Below are positions 49,634-58,398 of a stretch of 64,000 bases of DNA, in pieces. Location: the NCBI RefSeq assembly GCF_900177815.1, contig NZ_FXAZ01000003.1:1-64000 (forward strand), read 5' to 3'. Origin of the DNA: Paenibacillus aquistagni. GTDB lineage: Bacteria > Bacillota > Bacilli > Paenibacillales > Paenibacillaceae. How positions within the stretch are numbered: the stretch's first letter is position 1; every line of letters begins with the position of its first letter. The translations under genes were made by a program, and so were the position numbers. Below the pieces are notes generated by a model. The model did not search any database and was not told where the DNA came from. It saw only the letters and a list, made by a program, of their open reading frames with translations.

Positions 49634-50113
49634 ATGTTTATACAAATTGTTGGTGTAGGAAAGTTGAAGGAAAAATATTTGGTGCAGGGGATCGCAGAAT
49701 ACAGCAAGCGGCTGGCCCCCTATGTGAAGTTCCAAGTAATTGAAGTGCCAGATGAGAAGGCACCCGAGAATATGAGTGATGCAGAGCTGCTTCAGGTGCA
49801 GGAGCGGGAGGGCGAGCGAATCCTGTCCCATATTAAGCCGGATGCGCATGTCGTGGCTTTGGCAATCGGCGGCAAGCTCTGGTCTAGCGAGGAGCTTGCC
49901 GAGCATCTGGACAAGCTTGGCACCTACGGGACGAGCCATGTGGTATTCGTCATTGGCGGTTCCGTTGGACTGTCGCCAGCCGTTATGAGCCGCGCACAGT
50001 CGAAGCTCAGCTTCGGCCGCATGACCCTGCCGCACCAGCTGATGCGCTTGGTGCTCGTGGAGCAGATTTATCGGGCAGTGAAGATAAATCGGGGGGAACC
50101 GTATCATAAGTAG
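49634..50113 (+). CDS. rlmH: 23S rRNA (pseudouridine-1915-N3)-methyltransferase RlmH
   Basis: 159 aa. SPOUT-class methyltransferase acting on 23S rRNA helix 69. The C-terminal trefoil knot has [46 protein letters not shown]. The end INRGEPYHK is typical (EAYHK in staphylococci). Its last 18 bases form the attachment core that is repeated downstream, so the accessory DNA is inserted exactly at its 3' end without changing the protein. Confidence 0.97.
   Translation: MFIQIVGVGKLKEKYLVQGIAEYSKRLAPYVKFQVIEVPDEKAPENMSDAELLQVQEREGERILSHIKPDAHVVALAIGGKLWSSEELAEHLDKLGTYGTSHVVFVIGGSVGLSPAVMSRAQSKLSFGRMTLPHQLMRLVLVEQIYRAVKINRGEPYHK
50096..50113 (+). repeat. Attachment site core, copy 1 (rlmH 3' end)
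   Basis: GAACCGTATCATAAGTAG, including the rlmH stop codon. It corresponds in position and sequence to the staphylococcal SCC attB core (GAAGCGTATCATAAGTGA type). Exact copy at 57699-57716, one-mismatch copy at 60628-60645. Confidence 0.85.
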
Positions 50114-50214
50114 AGCGAAATTTATTTAGAGAGATCTGTTGAATCTTAATAAGCAGTAGGTTTTCAAATAGTGAATGATAAGAAATAACTAAGTAAATAT
50201 ATAATGAATTCATG

Positions 50215-50239
50215 GGCATCCGGTAGGGTGCCTTTTTTT
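50215..50239 (+). terminator. Terminator downstream of rlmH
   Basis: GGCATCC GGTA GGGTGCC stem (50215-50232) followed by seven T. It lies inside segment 1 and isolates its genes from rlmH transcription. Confidence 0.85.
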
Positions 50240-50376
50240 ATTTGGTAACTCAATTTCCTCCCGAATTTAATAAGCAGAATTAAGTAGAAGTATGTAGAAA
50301 TAAGAAATAAATTATATACAATTCTAATGTAGATCTCGTAAAATAGGAATATGGTGGAAAATTAGGGAGATAGGTT

Positions 50377-51594
50377 GTGGGTACCTTGTCACGAAGCGCT
50401 GACTATACAATACAAGGCTTTATTTATCAATTTAATAAAACACTACTAGAAATTTTAAATGATGAAGATGATGCAGTAATTTCAATTGAAGGCATCATTG
50501 AGGATATAGAAATTGCCACTGACTTCACAACAAGAGCGATACAGTGTAAATACCATGAGGAACAAGAGAATTTCACTCTAGGTAATGTGTACAAACCCAT
50601 TCTTCAGATGATGGAACATTATTTTGATAACCTAGACAAGGATATAGAGTATAAACTCTATGCGCATTTCCCAAATGAAAGAGAGGGTAGTAATTTTGAG
50701 ATAAATGAGGAACACATAAAGACAATACTCCAGTCACGCGATCAGAGGTTTCAGAGAATTATTACTAAGATAAAAGGAAATGTTGATATTCCAGGTTTCC
50801 TTGAACGCTTTACTTTAGAATTTGGTGCTTCTCTACAGGTAATTATTGAACGTATCACTACGTCTTTGGAGAGAAATGGATTACCGAGAGATGACATTGA
50901 CACTTTATTTTACCCCAATGCCATCCAAATGATTGCAGATCTGAGTATACTTCATGAGGCTCAACAAAGGGTAGTTAAGAAATCATCAATGTTATATGAT
51001 CTACAACAAATTAGGAAAACAGCAATTACAAGATGGACACGATCATTGCGAACATTGGATAAAATTTTGTCCGCTAGAAGAAAGCAGTTAAAAACTAATC
51101 TTGACAAGAATTCTAGGTTGCGATACTTATTTTTATCCCAACAATCTATTAATAATTTCAACGATGAAATTGTAAATTTCATATCCGATTTTGTAAATAA
51201 GTTTCACTTTAAAGAGGTGCACGATAAAACTCCACTAATTTGTATAAATTGTTCACAGGAAGTTTTTAAAGAGATACGAGTAAGGTTACATAAGAAGAAT
51301 ATTCGATATAATGATGGATTAGTGACTGACGAATATTTCGATAAGAATAAATTCCTGACAGGACCTGTAAGAGCCAAAATAGGGAAGCAATTTTATACTG
51401 ACTTTCAAGTACGACTTCTACGATTTGATGAAAATGATATCGGAATATTAAATGAAACAAAATGTGATGATTTTTTTCTATTCACTGATACTGTGCCAGA
51501 ATTGGATTTTCAAGACGTAAATGTCGAACATATAAATCTAAAAGAAATTAATCAAATTAAATTTGTTATGGGAATGGTGGATATTTATGACTAA
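50377..51594 (+). CDS. DUF4297/Cap4-like PD-(D/E)xK nuclease, partner of HerA
   Basis: 405 aa, GTG start (50377) after AGGGAGAT. The N-terminal 80 residues have the layout of DUF4297-type nucleases. GFIYQFNKTLLEILNDED is followed by an acidic strand ISIEGIIEDIEI (Glu42/Asp43/Glu45 region) and by AIQCKYH with the QxK lysine (Lys58). The remainder is helical and unfamiliar. The gene overlaps the HerA gene by 8 bp, as in nuclease-HerA anti-phage operons. There the HerA hexamer and nuclease form one complex that degrades DNA on infection. Assignment to DUF4297 is by motif and context, not by search. Confidence 0.65.
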   Translation: MGTLSRSADYTIQGFIYQFNKTLLEILNDEDDAVISIEGIIEDIEIATDFTTRAIQCKYHEEQENFTLGNVYKPILQMMEHYFDNLDKDIEYKLYAHFPNEREGSNFEINEEHIKTILQSRDQRFQRIITKIKGNVDIPGFLERFTLEFGASLQVIIERITTSLERNGLPRDDIDTLFYPNAIQMIADLSILHEAQQRVVKKSSMLYDLQQIRKTAITRWTRSLRTLDKILSARRKQLKTNLDKNSRLRYLFLSQQSINNFNDEIVNFISDFVNKFHFKEVHDKTPLICINCSQEVFKEIRVRLHKKNIRYNDGLVTDEYFDKNKFLTGPVRAKIGKQFYTDFQVRLLRFDENDIGILNETKCDDFFLFTDTVPELDFQDVNVEHINLKEINQIKFVMGMVDIYD

Positions 51595-53362
51595 TGTAAT
51601 TGGTAAAGTAATGTCTAGTTCTCCTGATAGTATTGTTGTTACAATACAAAATTTAAAGGCCCTTGAAGATAATAAAGACAAATTACAAATTGGACAATAT
51701 CTAAAAATAGCAGACGGAAATAGCAATTACATTGTTAGCGTGATAAATAATATTAAAGCAATAGATTACAGCATTGAAGATGATATTAAACTAATAATTG
51801 AAACGCAACCAATAGGCAGTATAATTGACGATAATTTCCGCAGAGGAACAAAAAATTTACCTGTTCCAACAGAGCCTGTATATGTATTAGATGCTGGAAT
51901 GCTTGATCGTATTTTTGGGGCAGGTGCAGAATATAATTTTCCTATTGGTGCCCTGTCTCAGAATGAGAACATTCAAGTAAAAGTAAATGGTGACAAGTTT
52001 TTTGGGAAACATATTGCTATTGTAGGCTCAACTGGTGCAGGCAAATCATGTACAGTGGCGAAAATACTACAAGGAGCCGTGGGTATTAATAAATCGCTAA
52101 ACACTAATTCAGAGGAGCAAAAGAATTCTCATATTATTATTTTCGACATACACTCTGAATATTCCGCTGCTTTTACACTAACGCAAGAGCAGAATTTTAC
52201 ATTAAACAGTCTATCCGTGGATAAAATGAAACTACATTATTGGCTAATGAATTCAGAAGAGTTGGAATCATTATTTATAGAGAGTAATGAAAATAATTCC
52301 CATAATCAGATCTCAATGTTTAAAAATGCCGTTATATTTAATAAGGAGAAACATAATCCCACAATTAACGACATTACGTATGATACACCTGTCTATTTTG
52401 ATATTAAAGAAGTATTTAATTATATCGAAAACATGAACAAAGAAGTGATTAGTAAGCTTGAAACCGAAAATTGTCCAAAATTATCAGACAATACATTGGT
52501 AAGAAATCGTAAAGAACTCTACTTTGATGAAGTATATGAATTTGTGCCACAATCCACAGCGGCTGCAACTAAAGCTTCTAATGGTCCATTTCATGGTGAG
52601 TTTAATCGATTTTTGTCCAGATTAGAAACGAAACTTACCGATAAAAGGTTGAATTTTTTGTTGAATCCTACCAAAGAAAATGGTGGGCTATATTCGACTA
52701 ATGACTTTGAAGAACTCATGAAGCAGTTTTTAGGATATCTTAATAGAGCAAATGTCACAATAGTTGATCTAAGTGGAGTACCCTTCGAGGTTCTGAGTAT
52801 AACAGTAAGTTTGGTTGCAAGATTAGTATTTGATTTTAGTTTCCATTATTCAAAAATCCAGCATGATAGAGAGTTACTTAATGATATCCCTGTAATGATT
52901 GTTTGCGAAGAAGCGCACAATTATATTCCGCGTAACGGTGGTGCCGAATATAATTCATCAAAAAAATCTATTGAGCGAATTGCTAAAGAAGGGAGAAAAT
53001 ATGGGTTAAGTTTAATGGTTGTAAGTCAAAGGCCTTCTGAAGTATCGGAAACGATACTAGCGCAATGCAATAATTTTGTTTCACTTCGTTTAACAAATCC
53101 GAATGATCAAAGTTTTGTGAAAAACCTCATGCCAGATAGTACAAAAAATCTTGGGGAAATACTCCCGAATCTTGGGCAGGGTGAGTGCATAGTCGTAGGT
53201 GATTCAATAATAATGCCTACGGTTATCAAGATGGAGAAACCGATGCCGGAACCGAAATCGCAAAGTGTCCCATTCAGTCAAGAATGGGAGCAACCATGGA
53301 AACAGGTAACCTTCTCGGATATTATTAAACGTTGGAGAAAAGAAGAAGGATTAGAACAGTAA
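51587..53362 (+). CDS. HerA-type hexameric DNA translocase ATPase
   Basis: 591 aa from ATG 51587 (MTNVIGKVMSSSPDSIVV). The N-terminal HAS-barrel (about 1-95) is characteristic of HerA. The FtsK/HerA ATPase core has Walker A GSTGAGKS at 147-154 and Walker B IPVMIVCEEAH at 434-444 with the catalytic Glu pair. The sensor/arginine-finger region is RIAKEGRKYGLSLMVVSQRPSEV (464-486), then CNNFVSLRLTNPNDQ. A long insert of about 230 residues follows the first ATPase strands. Its start lies inside the preceding nuclease gene. Bacterial HerA proteins in such pairs power anti-phage complexes. That role here is inference. Confidence 0.88.
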   Translation: MTNVIGKVMSSSPDSIVVTIQNLKALEDNKDKLQIGQYLKIADGNSNYIVSVINNIKAIDYSIEDDIKLIIETQPIGSIIDDNFRRGTKNLPVPTEPVYVLDAGMLDRIFGAGAEYNFPIGALSQNENIQVKVNGDKFFGKHIAIVGSTGAGKSCTVAKILQGAVGINKSLNTNSEEQKNSHIIIFDIHSEYSAAFTLTQEQNFTLNSLSVDKMKLHYWLMNSEELESLFIESNENNSHNQISMFKNAVIFNKEKHNPTINDITYDTPVYFDIKEVFNYIENMNKEVISKLETENCPKLSDNTLVRNRKELYFDEVYEFVPQSTAAATKASNGPFHGEFNRFLSRLETKLTDKRLNFLLNPTKENGGLYSTNDFEELMKQFLGYLNRANVTIVDLSGVPFEVLSITVSLVARLVFDFSFHYSKIQHDRELLNDIPVMIVCEEAHNYIPRNGGAEYNSSKKSIERIAKEGRKYGLSLMVVSQRPSEVSETILAQCNNFVSLRLTNPNDQSFVKNLMPDSTKNLGEILPNLGQGECIVVGDSIIMPTVIKMEKPMPEPKSQSVPFSQEWEQPWKQVTFSDIIKRWRKEEGLEQ

Positions 53363-53371
53363 TTCTATGTT

Positions 53372-53394
53372 AGGGATGCGGATGCATCCCTTTT
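53372..53394 (+). terminator. Terminator after the nuclease-HerA pair
   Basis: Perfect stem AGGGATGC GGAT GCATCCCT (53372-53391) followed by TTTT, 10 nt past the stop. Confidence 0.85.
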
Positions 53395-53778
53395 ATCTAT
53401 TCCATCGATTAATACCAAGAGACTTATAATATTCTTGAATTGACCACTATTATTTGATCTATTTTCTCTGAATTCGACGAGTGCGTTCACTCGGAAGTCG
53501 AGGCTTTGAAGCCGAAGATGGCTGTCACGAAAGGGTTGAATCAATTATTATGTATCAACATTAATCTGACGTGACTAGCATTGAAGACTAGTTGGTAACA
53601 GTGGGGCGCATCACTTTAACGGCAAATAGACCTTATGCAAAAGAAACAAAAAGAGGACTGTAAGAATAGTGGAAGCTGATATTTACTTGGATAATTTAGG
53701 GATACAGTCATTACAAATACAAAATCGATTATTATAATAGGCATCTCATAAAAATATTAGGAAACGGAGAACTAAATT
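53395..53778 (+). other. Intergenic region with a GC-richer, foldable patch
   Basis: No intact gene. The patch 53471-53560 is less AT-rich than its flanks and can form CGAC-GAGTG-CGTT-CACTC-GGAA-GTCG, then GGCTTTGAAGCC. It also reads as an open stretch of about 35 codons (EFDECVHSEVEALKPKMAVTKG and on) ending at a TGA, so it may be a gene remnant rather than an RNA. A ribosome binding site GAAACGGAG for the next gene closes the region. Confidence 0.4.
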
Positions 53779-55617
53779 ATGAGTGATAATCTCCCAACAA
53801 GATTAGCAACATTTGATCAGGAAGAAGACAGTGTACTGAAATTTAAGCTCCTTGTGCCTAAAAATAAGTATCTGGTTCGCACGGAATCGGGAGGTGACTA
53901 CGGTGTTGATTTGATTCTTGAACTAAAAAATAACCAATCTATGACTAATTTTCGTATACACATGCAATTGAAAAGCAATTCAACGAGAAAGGTAAGCAAC
54001 GGTGGTACCTTCGGGTTTTCTGTACCCGTATCTACATTAAATTATTTGATGAATCAGCCGCGGTCTATCTTTGTCGTGTATGTAGAGAAGAGTAATTGCT
54101 TTTTATGGGAATGGGTAGCTGAAATCAATAAAGTCTGTATAGATAAAGGCATGGAGTTATCAAGTACAACCCAAAAGGAAGTGAAGTATGAGTTCCAAAA
54201 GGAACTTGCTTATAAATCTTTTGATGAGATTTTTAATATGGTCACGAATCATGGAACTTTTACACGTGAGGTATCCCTCCGCCTAATGAACGGCTTTGAA
54301 GTGGTTCCAGGCGTGGGGGGGCAAATCGTTGATACAATCGACACTTTTAGAAAAGAATACGAGCAGGCTCAGGAACTAGAGAAGGGTTATAAATTCGCGA
54401 AAGCCTTAGAGAAATATGACGCCCTATCTAAATTTCTAAAGACCGAAGGTATTTATGCTAAATGTGCTATATTGGCTGAAAGTATAAATGATTATAAAAG
54501 AGCGATTAGTTATTGTGATAAAATTTTAAATAATAATACTTGTCATTTCGAAGCAAACATAATAAAAGGAACAAGTTTGGGACAGTTAAGAAAATATAGG
54601 GAAGCCATTACGGTTTTAGAGAAGGCCCTTTCACTTGAGGAGAATTTCATTGTTCTTAATAATTTGGGATACTCTTGGTGGATGAACAACCATCCAGAGA
54701 AAGCGACTAAATACTATTTAAGAATCCTACAAGTTGACCAGAGTAAAGCTGTACAGACTCATATTAACTTGGCCCTCTGTTACGATCAGATGTTTAATTT
54801 TTCTGAAGCCTTTCGACATATAGCTATAGCCCTCGAAATTGACCCATCAAGTTCGAAAGCCTTAGCGATTGCTGGTAAGTTCCACCGGTTTTTTGGCAGG
54901 AACGATATCGCAGAAGAGTATTTCAGGAGGTCACTTGACATCAATCCACATGATTACGTAGCAATTTCTGGATTAGCTTTGATTCTAGTGGAGAGAAGAG
55001 AGAGTTTTGAAGCGGCGCATTATTTTGGGATATGGATGAAAGATCATGGTCAGACGCTCTTCAAGAATAAGCGAAAGAAAGAACAAAATGTTCTCATTGT
55101 AGACATGACGTGGAGAAGCATCAATCCTATTCTGTTAAAACAGCTTACAAAAAGAAAATTTATGGTTAGTTTCGAAAATGGTGAGGAACACCACATTGAG
55201 ATTCAAAAGAAGGACTGGGTTGCAATCGGTGCCATATTAGAAAAGACTGAAGACGTGGAAATCCCTATACTCCCGTATTTATTAAAAGTATACGAGCAAG
55301 AACAAGATGCCGTCCAGACCATAAAGCAAATATTGCAAAGGGTTTCATTAACCCAGTATGCTTTTATGCCGGACACCTATGTAGATGTAAATTCCAGCAT
55401 TCAGGTAATTATAAAGGAACTGGAAAAATCTGTTTTCTTCACAATTGTTTTTAACGACTTCAGAATTACTGGATCTACGAATGCTTCAGACAAAGTCGGG
55501 TTTAAGCAGTTCATTAAATCATTTTCAAGTTCTAAAGAGATTCAAATCCATATCCGGGATGAAAGTAAACGAAAAAACATAATTATTAGCGGCGTAAAAA
55601 AGGTATTCATTTCTTAG
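53779..55617 (+). CDS. DUF4365-like nuclease domain fused to TPR repeats
   Basis: 612 aa. The N-terminal 160 residues resemble DUF4365 (PD-(D/E)xK fold): ESGGDYGVDLILEL (Asp40, Asp44) followed by FRIHMQLKSNS, where QxK supplies the catalytic Lys65. Then comes a helical array of about seven TPR units (about 200-420), e.g. FEANIIKGTSLGQLRKYREAITVLEKALSLEE and SEAFRHIAIALEIDPSSSKALAIAG. A C-terminal mixed domain of about 170 residues is not recognised. The TPR part suggests partner or trigger sensing and the N-terminus suggests nucleic-acid cleavage. Standalone gene with its own promoter region. Anti-phage function is a proposal. Confidence 0.65.
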   Translation: MSDNLPTRLATFDQEEDSVLKFKLLVPKNKYLVRTESGGDYGVDLILELKNNQSMTNFRIHMQLKSNSTRKVSNGGTFGFSVPVSTLNYLMNQPRSIFVVYVEKSNCFLWEWVAEINKVCIDKGMELSSTTQKEVKYEFQKELAYKSFDEIFNMVTNHGTFTREVSLRLMNGFEVVPGVGGQIVDTIDTFRKEYEQAQELEKGYKFAKALEKYDALSKFLKTEGIYAKCAILAESINDYKRAISYCDKILNNNTCHFEANIIKGTSLGQLRKYREAITVLEKALSLEENFIVLNNLGYSWWMNNHPEKATKYYLRILQVDQSKAVQTHINLALCYDQMFNFSEAFRHIAIALEIDPSSSKALAIAGKFHRFFGRNDIAEEYFRRSLDINPHDYVAISGLALILVERRESFEAAHYFGIWMKDHGQTLFKNKRKKEQNVLIVDMTWRSINPILLKQLTKRKFMVSFENGEEHHIEIQKKDWVAIGAILEKTEDVEIPILPYLLKVYEQEQDAVQTIKQILQRVSLTQYAFMPDTYVDVNSSIQVIIKELEKSVFFTIVFNDFRITGSTNASDKVGFKQFIKSFSSSKEIQIHIRDESKRKNIIISGVKKVFIS

Positions 55618-55727
55618 AAAATGAAAAACGGCGAATACTTATTTTTAGAAGTTATCGAGGAGGATAAATAAGTTCATTATAGAATACTATTTTGTAATTG
55701 GTTGGAGATGGGAGGCAGGGACTAGTT

Positions 55728-57521
55728 ATGGATAGATTAATGCAGGATCTGGCCATACGTGGTGAAAGTATCCAGAGAATCTATGATTATTTTATTGGTG
55801 AACGATTTTTAGTAAATCGAAGATATCAAAGGAAATTGGTCTGGAGTATTGAAGAAAAGAAAGCATTTATTGACTCTATTCGAAGAGGTTTTCCTATACC
55901 GCTTATATTAGTAGCCGAAGTAAGCTTTAATGATCAAAAAAACTTTGAAATTATAGATGGTATGCAGCGACTAAATGCAATAATTGCTTTTATTGAAGGT
56001 GAGTATGATTTAGAGGGTGAGTATTTTGATCTGGAAACAATGGCGAAAACAAAATTACTATTAGATAGCGGTGATTTAATTCAGAAATTTCCTAAAATGG
56101 ATAGAAAAATATGCACTCAAATAGCAGGTTATAATTTACCACTATCTATCTATTCTTTTGAAGGAATAGACAAAATTGATGAGATTTTTCGAAGAATTAA
56201 TTCAAATGGTAAGCACCTATCAAAACAAGAATTAAGACAAGCTGGAGCAATAGGTCATTTTGCCCAGCTTGTCAGGCACATATCTAGTAAGGTCCGTGGT
56301 GATGTTTCCGCACACGATACACTCTTGTTAAATGAGATGAAAAATATCAGCATTACCAGCCGCGACTTACCTTATGGGATTAACGTTGATAGCGTTTTCT
56401 GGGTTGCTGAGGGCATATTAACAAGAGAATACGTTAGGCAATCACGAGATGAGGAAGTAATCGCTGACATTTTGGCATATATGGCATTAAGTACGAAACC
56501 ACCTTCAAGTTCGGATATTCTTGATGACTATTACGGACTTTCGTTAGGGGAAGGAGAAGTAGACAGTAGATTTCAGGAAATTGAATCAGCAGTTTTAAAA
56601 GTTACACCAGGAGTTTTGGGTCAACAGTTCTTATATATATACGATGAGTTAAGAAAAATATTGAACCACTCGGGACAAACCTTTAATAGATTACTATTTG
56701 AAGATGCAGGACCGCGACTACCTCGGTATTTCCAAATATTATTCTTAGCATTATACGAACTATTGATTCTGGAGTCTTTAGTAATTGCTAATTATAGGGG
56801 ATTAATTGAACTTTTAAATAACATGGGTAGCAGAAATATGAACCTAGGGGGGGGAGGCGGACGTTGGAGTGCAAAAGAACGTCAAAGTAATATAGCCGCA
56901 GTAGCAGGCATAATTAGAAGTGTTTTTGTTAAAAAAGAAAGAAGAGACCCGGCAATAGATTCTTGGATAACTCAATTCGAAAATATCTTAACCCAATCTT
57001 TTACAGAGCAATCCTTATATGATTTTAAGCAAGGATTCCATAGACTGGGGGGAGATTTCGAGTTTGACGAAGCCCTCTTTAAAAAAGTAATTCTAACTTT
57101 AACCGCAATGGCGAACGTTGGTCCAAATACAGTAGGGTACGTCATTATTGGAATTGCTGATGACCACGATGCTACTGACAGGATTGAAACAGTATATGGC
57201 ACAAGTGCAATAAAATTTAATAAATTTGAAATTACAGGCGTTCAGGGTGAAGCTTCTAAATATAGAAATGGACTAGATGGTTACTTTCAATATATTATAC
57301 AAAAACTATCCTCCATGCCTATTTCAGAAGCTGATAAAAATCAAATATCTAGAAACATTAAACTGATTAGTTACTATGATAAATCAGTGCTTATATTTCA
57401 AATTGAGAGTAGAAATGAACCATCATTGTTTGATGGGAAATATCATATTCGTAAAGGGCCAAACAACGAAGCAATACCTCCCGAAGAATACCCAGATTTG
57501 TTCAGAAGATTCTTTGCATAA
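55728..57521 (+). CDS. DUF262 protein with AlbA/Schlafen-like C-terminal domain
   Basis: 597 aa from ATG 55728. The upstream TTG at 55698 precedes GGGAGG. The DUF262 N-domain (ParB/Srx-like NTPase fold, also the GmrS type) has RRYQRKLVWSIEEKKAFIDSI (31-51), GFPIPLILVAE and DGMQRLNAII (77-86). The middle part is helical. The C-terminal region (about 440-597) reads AMANVGPNTVGYVIIGIADD, then FQIESRNEPSLFDGKYHIRKG. This resembles the AlbA_2 domain of Schlafen-like proteins. DUF262 proteins often act in restriction of modified or phage DNA. The fused AlbA_2-like part has not, to my knowledge, been assigned a role in that setting. Confidence 0.65.
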   Translation: MDRLMQDLAIRGESIQRIYDYFIGERFLVNRRYQRKLVWSIEEKKAFIDSIRRGFPIPLILVAEVSFNDQKNFEIIDGMQRLNAIIAFIEGEYDLEGEYFDLETMAKTKLLLDSGDLIQKFPKMDRKICTQIAGYNLPLSIYSFEGIDKIDEIFRRINSNGKHLSKQELRQAGAIGHFAQLVRHISSKVRGDVSAHDTLLLNEMKNISITSRDLPYGINVDSVFWVAEGILTREYVRQSRDEEVIADILAYMALSTKPPSSSDILDDYYGLSLGEGEVDSRFQEIESAVLKVTPGVLGQQFLYIYDELRKILNHSGQTFNRLLFEDAGPRLPRYFQILFLALYELLILESLVIANYRGLIELLNNMGSRNMNLGGGGGRWSAKERQSNIAAVAGIIRSVFVKKERRDPAIDSWITQFENILTQSFTEQSLYDFKQGFHRLGGDFEFDEALFKKVILTLTAMANVGPNTVGYVIIGIADDHDATDRIETVYGTSAIKFNKFEITGVQGEASKYRNGLDGYFQYIIQKLSSMPISEADKNQISRNIKLISYYDKSVLIFQIESRNEPSLFDGKYHIRKGPNNEAIPPEEYPDLFRRFFA

Positions 57522-57535
57522 TTACTTGTCAAAAT

Positions 57536-57578
57536 GCTGTCTACCCACAAAGTCTAAGAAGACTGGAGGACAGCTTTT
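57536..57578 (+). terminator. Terminator after the DUF262 gene
   Basis: GCTGTC (57536-57541) pairs with GACAGC (57569-57574). An inner AGTCT-AAGA-AGACT stem and a TTTTG tail follow. Confidence 0.75.
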
Positions 57579-57678
57579 GTTTTTAATAATCAGCAATTGG
57601 CTGTAAATATTGTAATAGCAATGGCAATGTTAATTTTAGTTAGTGTAGGCAACCGGGATAATCAAGCTTCTATAGTTT

Positions 57679-57721
57679 CGCCCTATTTATGATACGGTGA
57701 ACCGTATCATAAGTAGCGGCG
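57679..57721. repeat. Attachment site copy 2 within an inverted repeat
   Basis: The core GAACCGTATCATAAGTAG (57699-57716) is identical to the rlmH end. It is part of a palindrome: CGCCCTATTTATGATACGGT (57679-57698), GA, then ACCGTATCATAAGTAGCGGCG. SCC termini have the same TTATGATACG / CGTATCATAA inverted-repeat design. Confidence 0.85.
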
Positions 57722-57847
57722 TAGTCTGAGTGTGATTGTTATTAGTGATCTGCTTAGTAAAAAGCACCTTCAGTTTCTGGACAATTAGTTCGTTTGTCAT
57801 CAGTTTCTTTCCGCTTGGTCTTTCAGCCATTGTTCGACCTCCTCGTC

Positions 57848-58189
57848 ATGCGCTGTGGCCTGCCTGAACCTTTTAGGTTAGTTGCTCATGATAGTGGAAG
57901 CATATCTTTCATTATTAATGTTGGTAAATATAAGCATAAAATTTTTCAAACACGAGCTGAAGATGGATTTGAGGGCAATGGCTATGATTGGGGTTCATTA
58001 GCAGCCGTGTTTCTTGAAGAGAAAATGCTTCACTTAGTTGATATCATACGATTTGACCCAGAAGCTGATATGTTCGCTGATTATACAGACAATAAAGAAG
58101 CAATATTTAGTTTAGCAATCACCTTTAAAGAAGCATGTGAAGATGACTCATTAATAAGAGACCTATTTACACGAGCTGTATTAGATTGA
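57848..58189 (+). pseudogene. Imm51-like immunity protein, 5' end probably lost
   Basis: About 113 aa from the ATG at 57848. The body PEPFRLVAHDSGSISFIINV, GFEGNGYDWGSLAAVFLEEK and IIRFDPEADMFADYTDNKEAIF matches Imm51, immunity proteins against polymorphic toxins. The family start would lie at about the Glu-Pro-Phe. Instead the frame runs into sequence with no ribosome binding site that is the antisense of another gene remnant. This looks like a deletion junction that removed the original start. Translation from 57848 is possible but weak. The open frame itself is intact to the stop. Confidence 0.55.
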
Positions 58190-58398
58190 TTGGAAATATC
58201 AAGGTACAACAGTATTCTTTGTTGCATCAAAATGACGTTCGCCATCTCTATGAAAAAGGCATTGCTACACTATAAGCAAAATGAAAGCCTATACAGTGAA
58301 AAAGTTTCTTAGAAAACGATTACTAGATTAAATAGCTTATTAGTCCTCAACAAGTAGCTGTATGTATTAGAAACTTAAGATATAAAGGGGGATTTATT

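Larger units (their letters stand above)
50114..57716. mobile_element. SCC-like accessory segment 1 (putative defence island)
   Basis: 7.6 kb flanked by exact 18-bp direct repeats of the rlmH 3' end. It is visibly more AT-rich than its surroundings, with heavy use of AAT, ATA and AAA codons. Cargo: a DUF4297-like nuclease and HerA ATPase (overlapping genes), a DUF4365-TPR protein, and a DUF262-AlbA/Schlafen-like protein. No recombinase gene lies inside, so mobilisation would need one in trans. Boundaries are inferred from the repeats. Confidence 0.75.

Noticed and set aside
53471-53560. Retron or CRISPR-like RNA between the defence genes
   Set aside because: No reverse transcriptase nearby, no repeat-spacer pattern, and the hairpins are too short to name a class. 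Kept only as a low-interest patch.
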